Assembly: GCF_043197795.1 (NCBI RefSeq)
Contig: NZ_JBICTU010000015.1
Coordinates: forward strand, 124,001-188,000
Direction of reading: 5' to 3'
Source of the DNA: Sphaerisporangium sp040649355
GTDB taxonomy: Bacteria > Actinomycetota > Actinomycetes > Streptosporangiales > Streptosporangiaceae
DNA length: 64,000 nt
Shown: positions 24,516 to 32,213 of the stretch, in pieces
How positions within the stretch are numbered: position 1 is the stretch's first letter
How the letters are laid out: every line of letters begins with the position of its first letter
Notes under the pieces: model-generated
What the model was told of the DNA's origin: nothing
Database searches by the model: none
Seen by the model: the letters and a program-made list of their open reading frames with translations, nothing else
Translations under genes and position numbers: made by a program

Positions 24516-26414
24516 TCAGGTGTCTACGTCTGCCTGTGGGCGGCCGCCGGACAGGAGCGGGTAGCCGGGTCCCCGGTCGAAGAATGCGGGTGGCCGCGCG
24601 GTACGGAGCTCCGCGCGGAGCCTCTCCGTGGCGTCGAGGTCGACCCGAGGTTCCCCGCCCGAACCGGCCGAACCGGCCGAACCGGCCGAACCGGCCGAAG
24701 CGTCCGAACCGGCCGAAGCGTCGGAGTCGCCCGGGTCGTGCAGGATGACGCCGTAGTCGTCGTGGGCCGCTTTCGCCGAGACCTTGCCGTCGCGGACGTC
24801 CGCCGCCACCAGCGCCGGGTCGCGGTCGTACGGTGAGCCCCAGCCGCCGCCCCCGGTGGTCCTGACCCGGACGATCTCGCCCTCCTTCACCGGGAAGTCG
24901 TCGACGAGCCCCTCCATCTCCCGGTCGCCGACGGTCACGAGGAACGGACGTCCGGCCCTGCCGCCGTTCACTCCCCAGCACGCGAGGATCGAGCGGTCGG
25001 CGATGGACATGAACGAGGCGTCCCGCAGCATGCGGATGTGCTTGTCGTACCCGAGACCGCCGCGGTAGAGCCCCGGGCCTCCGGAGTCGCGGGCGAGCCC
25101 GAGCCGCTCCACCCGGAAGGGCCAGCGCGACTCGGCGAACTCCACGGGGATGTTGCGCGAGTCGGGGACGACGTGGATCGTGTCCTCCCCGTCGGCGTAC
25201 CAGCGTCCGCCCGAACCGCCGCCGAGCACCTCCCTCATGAGGTACGGCCGGCCCTCGTGGTCGTCCCCGTACACGCCGGTGTAGCGGATGGTCTCCTGGT
25301 CGGCGGGCATGCGCCCGCCGGTGGCCTTGGCGAGCACCCCGGCGAGCACGCCGAGCAGGCGCAGGATGACGAAGGTACGGGCGTTCGTCGGCGCCGGGAA
25401 GATCGGCGTCAGCAGGGTCCCCTTCTCGGGGAACCTCATCTCGATCAGCGGCACGACGCCCTCGTTGACGTCCAGCTCCGCCATCCGCTCGGGGGTGTCG
25501 GCGAGGTTGCGGAGGATCGGCGCCAGCCACTTCTTCAGGAACACCCCGTCGGCGTAGTCGCCGGCGTGGTTGATCGGGCCCTTGGCCTGCGGCGAGGTGC
25601 CGGTGAAGTCGATGACGAGCGGCTTGTCCGCCGCGTGGTCGACGGTCAGCGTGATCCGCTGGGCGTGCAGTCTCGGCTCGTCCACGCCGTCGTGCTCGGC
25701 GTAGTCCTCCCAGACGTGGACCCCCTCGGGGATCTTGGCGAGCAGCTCGCGGCGGAACGTCTCGGTGGTATTGGAGATGATCGCGTCGAAGCACGCCTCG
25801 ACCGCGGCCCTTCCGTACCGGCCGAACAGCTCGCCGAGGCGGCGGGCTCCCATCAGGCAGGCCGAGCACTCGGCGTCGAGGTCCCCGGCCAGGGAGTCGG
25901 GCATGCGGGAGTTGCGGGTCATGATGGTCAGGGCGGCGCGGTTGGGCTCGCCGCGGTCCCACAGCTTGATCGGGGGGACCATCAGCCCCTCCTCGAAGGC
26001 GCTGCGCGCGTGGGAGGGCATCGAGCCGGGCACGGCCCCGCCGATGTCGTCGTGGTGGCCGAACGCCTGCACGAACGCGACCACCTCGCCGTCGTGGAAC
26101 ACCGGCACGGTGACGCACAGGTCAGGGAGGTGGCCGATGCCGCCCTCGGACAGGTAGACGTCGTTGTGGAAGAAGACGTCACCGGGGTTCATCTCGGATA
26201 CCGGGAAGTCGCGCACGATCGGCTGGACGAGGGCGGAGTACGAGCGGCCGGTCAGCTTGCGCAGCCGTACGTCGTGGATTCCCGCCCGGAAGTCGTGCGC
26301 GTCACGGATCATCGGGGAGCGGGCCGTGCGGGCGATCGCCGTCTCGACCTCCATCTCCACCGACGCGAGCGTCCCTTCGACGATCTCGACCAGCACCGGG
26401 TCAACCGTTGTCAC
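24516..26414 (-). CDS. hyuB: Hydantoinase B / oxoprolinase-family subunit
   Basis: 632 aa. Diagnostic segments are VDPVLVEIVEGTL at the N-terminus, NPGDVFFHNDVYLSEGGIGHLPD (about 76-98), VQAFGHHDDIGG, and the glycine-rich GGGGWGSPYDRDP near residue 560. With HyuA it forms an ATP-dependent enzyme that opens a cyclic amide (hydantoins, 5-oxoproline, lactams) or carboxylates a ketone; the substrate is not readable. Starts by ATGA overlap with hyuA. Between about residues 585 and 608 the protein contains a Ser/Ala/Gly repeat coded by a 9-bp tandem array. Confidence 0.9.
   Translation of the reverse strand: MTTVDPVLVEIVEGTLASVEMEVETAIARTARSPMIRDAHDFRAGIHDVRLRKLTGRSYSALVQPIVRDFPVSEMNPGDVFFHNDVYLSEGGIGHLPDLCVTVPVFHDGEVVAFVQAFGHHDDIGGAVPGSMPSHARSAFEEGLMVPPIKLWDRGEPNRAALTIMTRNSRMPDSLAGDLDAECSACLMGARRLGELFGRYGRAAVEACFDAIISNTTETFRRELLAKIPEGVHVWEDYAEHDGVDEPRLHAQRITLTVDHAADKPLVIDFTGTSPQAKGPINHAGDYADGVFLKKWLAPILRNLADTPERMAELDVNEGVVPLIEMRFPEKGTLLTPIFPAPTNARTFVILRLLGVLAGVLAKATGGRMPADQETIRYTGVYGDDHEGRPYLMREVLGGGSGGRWYADGEDTIHVVPDSRNIPVEFAESRWPFRVERLGLARDSGGPGLYRGGLGYDKHIRMLRDASFMSIADRSILACWGVNGGRAGRPFLVTVGDREMEGLVDDFPVKEGEIVRVRTTGGGGWGSPYDRDPALVAADVRDGKVSAKAAHDDYGVILHDPGDSDASAGSDASAGSAGSAGSAGSGGEPRVDLDATERLRAELRTARPPAFFDRGPGYPLLSGGRPQADVDT
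24661..24723 (-). repeat. 9-bp tandem array inside hyuB
   Basis: Seven 9-bp units of GAACCGGCC or GAAGCGTC(C/G) on the plus strand, the first four being perfect. Read in the gene's sense they give repeated SGA-type residues (SAGSAGSAG and SDASAGSDA). The unit is a multiple of 3, so copy number can change without breaking the frame. Confidence 0.9.
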
Positions 26415-28567
26415 TCGCCCGCTCCGTCCTTGTGCGCGGTGGTCCGGCGGACCACGAGGTTGGCGTGCCGGTCCACCTCGGCGGTGAAGCCCGGATGCAG
26501 GGGCAGCGTCGAGCCATACTCCTCGATCACCGCGGGCCCGGTGACGACGTCACCGCGGCGCAGGTCGCCGCGCCGGTGGACGGGCGCGGTCCACCAGCCG
26601 TTCTCCTGGAGCGGCGAGTCCGGGTCCTCGTCGAAGTACACCAGCCGGTCAGCGGGGGGCACGCTCACCGCGTCACCGGCCGCGGGAAGCCCGCGGGACT
26701 CGGGAAGCGCGCGGAGCTCGGGAAGCCCGTGGGACTCGGGAAGCGCGCGGAGGTCGGGGAGCTCGGGGATGGCCGGGCGGGTGATGGGGCCGATGCCGGA
26801 GACCCGCAGGTTGACCCATTCGACGGCGTGCCGGGGATCGTCGCGGTAGCCGTACCCGTAGAGCTTGTGGTGGGCCTCGTGGAACCGGTCGAGCACCTCC
26901 GCGCGCCACGCCTCGTCTACCGGACCGGCGGGGGCGGGCACGCGCACCTCGTACGCCTGGCCGTAGTAGCGCAGGTCGGCGCTGCGCGCGTAGACGTGCC
27001 GGTCGCCGGGGAAGCCCTCGCGGTCGAGCGTGGCGGCGGCCTGGGCCTCCAGCTCGCCGAGGATGCCCGCCGCCGTGTCCAGGGAGAAGTCGCGGGTGAC
27101 GTGCGTGCGGACGTAGTCGTTCTTCACGTCCACCGTGAGCAGCCCGAACGCCGACACGTTGCCGGGGTTGGGCGGCACGACGACCGCCGGGACGGACAGG
27201 ATGTCGATCAGACGGCAGACCAGCAGCGGCCCCGAGCCGCCGAAGGCCACCATCGGGAAGTCCCGCACGTCGAGCCCGCGCTTGACGGTGATCTGCCTGA
27301 TGGCGTTCGACTGGTTGAAGGCGCTGATCTCAAGGACGCCGACGGCCGTGCGCTCGGGCGACAGGCCGAGCTTGCCCGCGAGCGCCTCGATGCCGGCCCT
27401 GGCCGCGTCCGCGTCCAGGGGGATCTCGCCGCCGAGCAGGTGGGGCGGCACGCGGCCGAGGAAGACGTGCGCGTCGGTGACCGTCACCTCGGTGCCGCCC
27501 TTGGCGTAGCAGATGGGGCCCGGGTCGGCTCCGGCCGACTTCGGCCCGACCTTCAGTGTGCCCTCGGGGGAGATCCACGCGATGGAGCCGCCGCCCGCGC
27601 CGACGGTCACGATGTCGATCATCGGGATCTTGCACGGGTAGCGGCCGATGGAGCCCTCGGTGGTGAGGGTGGGCTCGCCGTCGACCACGACCGCGACGTC
27701 CGTCGAGGTGCCGCCGCCGTCGAGGGTGATGACCGAAGGGTGCCCGCCCGTGCCCGCGATGAGCGCGGCGCCCAGCGCGCCCGCCGCCGGGCCCGACAGC
27801 ACCGTCGTGATCGGCTGGTGGACCACCTCCGTCGCCGACAGCACCCCGCCGTTGCTCTTCATCACCGAGAACGGCATGCCGAGGCGCGAGGACAGGTTCG
27901 CGATGTAGCGCCGCATGGTGGGCTTGACCGCCGCGTCGACCAGGGTCGTGACCGAGCGCTCGTACTCGCGGTACTCGCGGAGCACGTCGCTCGACAGGGA
28001 CACGACCGCGTCGGGATGCTCCCGCTCCAGCACGTCGCGCATGCGCCGCTCGTGCGCGGGGTTGGCGTACGAGTGCAGGAAGCACACGCCGAGCGCGGTG
28101 ACGCCGCGGTCGCGGAACCACCGTGCCACCCGCACGGCCTCCTCCTCGTCGAACGGCCGCACCTCCTCGCCGAGGTGGTCGAGCCGCCCGCCGACGGTCC
28201 TCACCCGGTGTACGGGCACGATGCGCGGCGGCTTGACCCAGAAGTATGAGTTCCCGTAGCCGTCCGGCACGCTCTGCCGGGCTATCTCCAGGATGAACTC
28301 GAAGCCCTCGGTGGTGACGAAGCCCAGGTCGACCGGGCGGTCTTCGAGCAACTGGTTGGTCGCCACGGTCGTGCCGTGCACGATGCCGCCGACCTCCGAC
28401 AGGCTCCTGCCGGCCAGGACCTTGTGCACGCCGTTCATGAACCCGTCGGCGGGGTTGGCCGGAGTGGAGGGGGTCTTGGTCGTGATGATCTCACCGGTCT
28501 GCTCGTCCACCGCGACCACGTCGGTGAACGTGCCCCCGGTGTCGACGCCGATTCGGACGCTGCGCAT
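26411..28567 (-). CDS. hyuA: Hydantoinase A / oxoprolinase-family subunit
   Basis: 718 aa. Contains the ASKHA nucleotide-binding phosphate motif RIGVDTGGTFTDVV (5-18), VHGTTVATNQLLE, VLSGPAAGALGAA and DGGGTSTDVAVV, and a C-terminal domain beginning PAVVVPPNPGNVSAFG. It supplies the ATP-using part of the HyuAB enzyme. Overlaps hyuB by 4 nt in one operon. An in-frame 18-bp repeat near residues 605-630 adds a Leu-Pro-rich linker. There is no transporter or regulator in the operon. An alternative reading is an acetone/acetophenone-carboxylase-like subunit pair. Confidence 0.9.
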   Translation of the reverse strand: MRSVRIGVDTGGTFTDVVAVDEQTGEIITTKTPSTPANPADGFMNGVHKVLAGRSLSEVGGIVHGTTVATNQLLEDRPVDLGFVTTEGFEFILEIARQSVPDGYGNSYFWVKPPRIVPVHRVRTVGGRLDHLGEEVRPFDEEEAVRVARWFRDRGVTALGVCFLHSYANPAHERRMRDVLEREHPDAVVSLSSDVLREYREYERSVTTLVDAAVKPTMRRYIANLSSRLGMPFSVMKSNGGVLSATEVVHQPITTVLSGPAAGALGAALIAGTGGHPSVITLDGGGTSTDVAVVVDGEPTLTTEGSIGRYPCKIPMIDIVTVGAGGGSIAWISPEGTLKVGPKSAGADPGPICYAKGGTEVTVTDAHVFLGRVPPHLLGGEIPLDADAARAGIEALAGKLGLSPERTAVGVLEISAFNQSNAIRQITVKRGLDVRDFPMVAFGGSGPLLVCRLIDILSVPAVVVPPNPGNVSAFGLLTVDVKNDYVRTHVTRDFSLDTAAGILGELEAQAAATLDREGFPGDRHVYARSADLRYYGQAYEVRVPAPAGPVDEAWRAEVLDRFHEAHHKLYGYGYRDDPRHAVEWVNLRVSGIGPITRPAIPELPDLRALPESHGLPELRALPESRGLPAAGDAVSVPPADRLVYFDEDPDSPLQENGWWTAPVHRRGDLRRGDVVTGPAVIEEYGSTLPLHPGFTAEVDRHANLVVRRTTAHKDGAGE
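26684..26755 (-). repeat. 18-bp tandem array inside hyuA (two alternating unit types)
   Basis: Four 18-bp units begin at 26684, 26702, 26720 and 26738. Types alternate, giving a 36-bp period. In the protein they give ESRGLP, ELRALP, ESHGLP and DLRALP. The repeat is in-frame and lies in a linker between two conserved parts of the enzyme. Confidence 0.9.
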
Positions 28568-28763
28568 GCCTTCAGTGTCTACTGAACCCCTCCGGATTCA
28601 GGAATCAGCAACAACCGCCAAGGAATCATCCACCCGTAGGCAGATCTCGCTTCCCCCATCGTCACCGCGTCCTCGCAGGCCATGGGCGCCACCGTCGGCC
28701 GCCCCGGGCGTCTTCCTACTCCGTCACGCGTCGACCCGGCCGGAGGGATGAGCGACCGAACTG

Positions 28764-28769
28764 TATGCT
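28764..28769 (+). promoter_or_regulatory. -10 box of a probable leaderless promoter for tdk
   Basis: TATGCT is followed by 8 nt and the GTG start of the thymidine kinase gene at 28778. No ribosome binding site is seen before that GTG. Confidence 0.4.
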
Positions 28770-28777
28770 GACGCCCC

Positions 28778-29419
28778 GTGAGTGAAATGTCCGCCCTATC
28801 CGCCGCGCCCGCACATCCCCACCGCGACGGCGTTCTGAGGTTCTTCCACGGCCCCATGGACTGCGGGAAGTCCACGCTGGCGCTGCAGATGAACTACAAC
28901 CACGGCCGCCAGGGCAGGCGGGGGCTGGTGCTCACCAAGCACGACCGTTCGGGCGGACCTCAGGTCACCAGCCGTATAGGGCTCGGGCTCGAAGCCATCG
29001 AGGTCCTCGACGACCTCGACCTGGTGGAGCTCGTACGGGCGCACGACCCCGTCGACTACCTCATCTGCGACGAGGCGTGCTTCTACACGGTCGCCCAGAT
29101 CGAGCAGCTCGCCGACCTGGTCGACGCGCACGGCGTCGACGTCTACGCGTTCGGCCTGGCCTCGGACTTCCGGTCGCGGATGTTCCCGGCGGCGCAGCGC
29201 CTGTTCGAGCTGGCCGACGAGGTGTCGCGGTTGCAGGTCGAGGTGCTCTGCTGGTGCGGGCGCGAGGGCAGGCTCAACGCCCGCGTCGTCGACGGGATCA
29301 TGGCCCGCACCGGTGAGCAGGTTGTCATCGCCGACACCGACGGCGCGCAGGTGCACTACCGCGTGCTGTGCCGCCGGCACTACCGCACCGGCGACCTCGG
29401 CGTCGCGGTCCACGCCTAG
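28778..29419 (+). CDS. tdk: Thymidine kinase
   Basis: 213 aa, type II thymidine kinase: phosphorylates thymidine with ATP in pyrimidine salvage. Visible features are the P-loop GPMDCGKS (25-32), the DE pair in YLICDEACF (D98, E99; E99 as base), and a zinc-binding pair CWCG ... CRRH in the C-terminal part. The GTG at 28778 sits 8 nt after a -10 box; an ATG at 28787 is an alternative start. Convergent with the DsbA-like gene, with a short GCGAG hairpin (29426-29437) between. Confidence 0.92.
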   Translation: MSEMSALSAAPAHPHRDGVLRFFHGPMDCGKSTLALQMNYNHGRQGRRGLVLTKHDRSGGPQVTSRIGLGLEAIEVLDDLDLVELVRAHDPVDYLICDEACFYTVAQIEQLADLVDAHGVDVYAFGLASDFRSRMFPAAQRLFELADEVSRLQVEVLCWCGREGRLNARVVDGIMARTGEQVVIADTDGAQVHYRVLCRRHYRTGDLGVAVHA

Positions 29420-29457
29420 CGTTCGCTCGCCTGCGAGAAGCCTTCGGGCCAGGAGCC

Positions 29458-30114
29458 TTAAACCGAGCGGGTGTCGCCCTGGTCCGGCGGCGCCTGGCCG
29501 GTGAGGGAGGCGACCTCCCGCAGGGCGGCGAGCAGCGTGTCCTCGGGTTGCGCGCCCGAGACGGCGTACTTGCCCTCGAAGAGGAAGAGCGGCACACCGC
29601 TGATGCCGAGCTCACGGGCGCGGTCGAGCTGCGCGCGGGTCTCCTCGGCGCCGTCCTCGCCGTCCAGGGACACCTGGACCCCCTCCTCGGCGGCGAGCCG
29701 GGCGAGGGTCTCGCGGCTGCCGATGTCCAGGCCGTCGCTGAAGTAGGCGCGGAACAGGCGCCGGGCCATCCGCTCGCCCCTGCCCTGTTCCGTCGCGGCC
29801 AGGATGAGCCGGTGGGCGTCGAAGGAGTTCGCCTGGACGGCCCGGTCCATGTGCAGGTCGAGGCCGGACTCGGCCGCTACCCCCGTCACCCGCCCGGTGA
29901 GCTCCCGCACCTTGTCGGGCCCGCCGAACCTGCGCTCCATCCACGTGCTGAGCGGCTCCCCGAGGGACTCCGCGTCCGGCGCGAGCTGGAAGGGGCGCAG
30001 CCGCACCTCCACCTCGCCGCCCTGCTCGCGGTAGCGCTCGGCGGCGCGGGTGAAGCGCGTATGGCCGATGTAGCACCAGGGACAGACGACATCAGAAAAG
30101 ATCTCAACCTTCAC
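29458..30114 (-). CDS. DsbA-family oxidoreductase (FrnE-like)
   Basis: 218 aa. It opens KVEIFSDVVCPWCYIGHTRF with the CPWC active-site pair (C11, C14) and ends with the cis-Pro region SGVPLFLFEGKYAVSGAQ, the pattern of cytoplasmic FrnE-type dithiol-disulfide isomerases. No signal peptide is present. GTG 30114 is chosen; a TTG 18 nt upstream is possible but has no ribosome binding site. Confidence 0.88.
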   Translation of the reverse strand: MKVEIFSDVVCPWCYIGHTRFTRAAERYREQGGEVEVRLRPFQLAPDAESLGEPLSTWMERRFGGPDKVRELTGRVTGVAAESGLDLHMDRAVQANSFDAHRLILAATEQGRGERMARRLFRAYFSDGLDIGSRETLARLAAEEGVQVSLDGEDGAEETRAQLDRARELGISGVPLFLFEGKYAVSGAQPEDTLLAALREVASLTGQAPPDQGDTRSV

Positions 30115-30160
30115 AAGATGCTCAAACCCCAAGTATCAGGCGAACATTCCGGGGCGACCG

Positions 30161-31063
30161 TCAGGGAGCGGAGGAGATGTCGTCCATACGGGCCGCGAGC
30201 TGCTCGGGGTCGCCGCCGAGCAGTGCCGAGGTCGCGCGCCACCAGGCGAACCACTCGCCGCTGCGCCACATCCAGTCGACGCGCTCGACCGCGGCGATGA
30301 CGTCGCCCTTCGCCTGCCACCACGGACCGACCTGCTCGCCCGTGGCGCCGTGGCGCAGCGCCCAGTGACGTAGCCGCTCGGCCGCGTGCTGGTCGACGGT
30401 CACGGCATACGGGTCGGGGTCCTCGCCGGGAAGCGGGTGAGGGCCGAGCCCCGCCGCCACTCCCCAGCTCCACTGGGCCTCGGCGGGCCCTGAGTAACGC
30501 AGCGTGGCGAAGTCGAGGTTCGACCCGAGCCCACCGCCGGGCCGCTCCAGCACCACGGCGTCCAGGCGCCCGCCGGCGTCGAACGAGACGACCAGGCGCT
30601 GCCCGGGGATGACCTCCTCGGGGAGGTCGATCCGGTCCTGCTCCTGCCAGGAGTTGAGGTCGACCGACGCGACCGGCGCGCCCCACGCCACGTCGGCGGT
30701 GTCGTCGGCGATCCAGGCGGCCAGCATCTCCAGCACCGTGAGGTCGGTCCACGGCTCGATGGCGGTGTTGGCGGCCAGTACCTCGTCGGGGGCCGGGATC
30801 TTCCCGCCGCGCCCGGCCGTCCACCATCCCGTGCCGAGCGCGCCGGTGCCGATGAGCAGGCCGGCGATCGCGGCGAGCTCGGAGGACCGCCTGGTGAGCG
30901 CGGCGCCCTGCGCCAACTCCACACAGCGCGCCATGCGGTCGTCGCCGAGCGCGGCTCTGGCCTCGCTCAGCAGCAGCGCAGCGGTCGGATGCTCCTCACC
31001 CAGGAGGTCGTGGATGAGTCGCCGGGCCTCCGATCGAGCATCCTCTGCACGGAACTCACGCAT
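30161..31063 (-). CDS. Hypothetical protein, 300 aa
   Basis: Begins with a charged helix (MREFRAEDARSEARRLIHDLL). A hydrophobic stretch at residues 62-80 (SELAAIAGLLIGTGALGTGWW) may be a membrane helix. The rest is soluble and Trp-rich with no family I recognise (SFDAGGRLDAVVLERP). Its promoter must lie in the 118-nt gap to the CoxG-like gene, which is on the same strand. A role cannot be suggested. Confidence 0.6.
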   Translation of the reverse strand: MREFRAEDARSEARRLIHDLLGEEHPTAALLLSEARAALGDDRMARCVELAQGAALTRRSSELAAIAGLLIGTGALGTGWWTAGRGGKIPAPDEVLAANTAIEPWTDLTVLEMLAAWIADDTADVAWGAPVASVDLNSWQEQDRIDLPEEVIPGQRLVVSFDAGGRLDAVVLERPGGGLGSNLDFATLRYSGPAEAQWSWGVAAGLGPHPLPGEDPDPYAVTVDQHAAERLRHWALRHGATGEQVGPWWQAKGDVIAAVERVDWMWRSGEWFAWWRATSALLGGDPEQLAARMDDISSAP

Positions 31064-31181
31064 ATCACCACGTTACGCCCGGAGATCCTCTTCCGCGAGG
31101 TTCCGTAACAACCCTGGGATCTACCTGTCACGTACGCGCGTGAACGTTGCCGGGAACAGGCGAAGGATCTAAGCAGGGCCG

Positions 31182-31889
31182 CTAGCGCCCGCGGCCGGTG
31201 CGCCCGAGCAGCCATCCGATGACGGCGCTGCCGAGGGCGATGCCCGCGCCCATGCCGAAGGCCGTCAGCACCGGCCAGACCGGGGCGCCGCCGCGCGACC
31301 GCTCGGACGCCTCGCCGCGGGGCCGTTCGAACACCTGCCCGGCCTCGGGCCGCTCCGCCGCCTGGCTCCTGCCGCCGTTCGCGGAGGGGACGGGCGGGGT
31401 CGCGGAGGGGACGGGCGCCAGGCCGCCGGGAACCACCGCCGGAGCGAGGCCGTCCTGGAGGTGCTGCTCGACCGCGGTGAAGAACTCCCCGGCGGTCTTC
31501 TTCGCGACGGAGCCGAGCATGCGCTGGCCGACCCCGCCGATCATGCCGCCGACGACCGCCTCGGCGTCGTAGTCGACCCGGGTCGCGCCGCCATCGACCT
31601 CGCTCAGCGTGATGCGCACGGTGGCGTCCACGGTGCCGGGGGCTCCGGCGCCCCGCGCGCGCAGCGTGAACCGCTCGGGCTCCTCGGGGTCGGAGAGCGC
31701 GACCTCACCCTGGTAGATGCCCTTGATGGAGGCGACGCCCGCGCTGACCGTCATGCGGTAGGTGTCCCCGCCCGTGGCCTCCAGCCGCTCGCACCCCGGG
31801 ATGGTGCGCACCAGGACCGCCGGATCCTGCAGGGCGGCCCAAACGCGACCCCGGTCGACTCCGACCACGGCACTGCCAACGACCTTCAT
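31182..31889 (-). CDS. CoxG-like SRPBCC protein with C-terminal membrane anchor
   Basis: 235 aa. Residues 1-145 have the START-like fold pattern of carbon monoxide dehydrogenase subunit G (PAVLVRTIPGCERLE and VSIKGIYQGEV-like GVASIKGIYQGEV). A Pro/Ala/Glu-rich linker (about 145-200) leads to a C-terminal helix with glycine spacing (LTAFGMGAGIALGSAVIGWLL), as in CoxG proteins that tie molybdenum hydroxylases to the membrane. No molybdenum hydroxylase gene is next to it; the nearest is the operon at 42.8-46.6 kb. ATG 31889 has GGAGG 5 nt upstream. Confidence 0.8.
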   Translation of the reverse strand: MKVVGSAVVGVDRGRVWAALQDPAVLVRTIPGCERLEATGGDTYRMTVSAGVASIKGIYQGEVALSDPEEPERFTLRARGAGAPGTVDATVRITLSEVDGGATRVDYDAEAVVGGMIGGVGQRMLGSVAKKTAGEFFTAVEQHLQDGLAPAVVPGGLAPVPSATPPVPSANGGRSQAAERPEAGQVFERPRGEASERSRGGAPVWPVLTAFGMGAGIALGSAVIGWLLGRTGRGR

Positions 31890-32079
31890 GGACACCTCCG
31901 ATGCCGAGAGACTAGAGACCCACCCGCGACGCGGATAAGGGCAACTTCTGCCCGCCGATGACGCCGGGCGTCGTCAGGTCTCGCTGGCTCACTGCCATCC
32001 GTCTCACGTGGGGATCACGCTAACACCGGCGTGACGCGGCCGCCTTTGAAGGCCACCACGGCCATTCCAGGGACAATCA

Positions 32080-32103
32080 GGGACATTATCCCGATAACGT
32101 CCC
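32080..32103. promoter_or_regulatory. Imperfect inverted repeat upstream of the SARP gene
   Basis: GGGACATTAT and ATAACGTCCC are separated by CCCG, with one mismatch between the arms; a further half-copy (CAGGGACA) precedes it at about 32069. It lies about 110 nt before the SARP-type regulator start in a 324-bp spacer (31890-32213), which holds no gene. A likely operator. Confidence 0.45.
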
Positions 32104-32213
32104 GACTTCGGCCCAGATTCATGAGCGGTCTTCGTCTTACCGTGAGTTCGGGATATAACTAGCCAATTGTTCCGCAGCTGCGGAGGGGGCGACACGCTGG
32201 GGGGCGGATCACC

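Noticed and set aside
25038..28249. Long plus-strand frames opposite hyuB and hyuA
   Set aside because: Shadows of the hyu genes; their translations are Arg/Gly/Val-rich and match no family.
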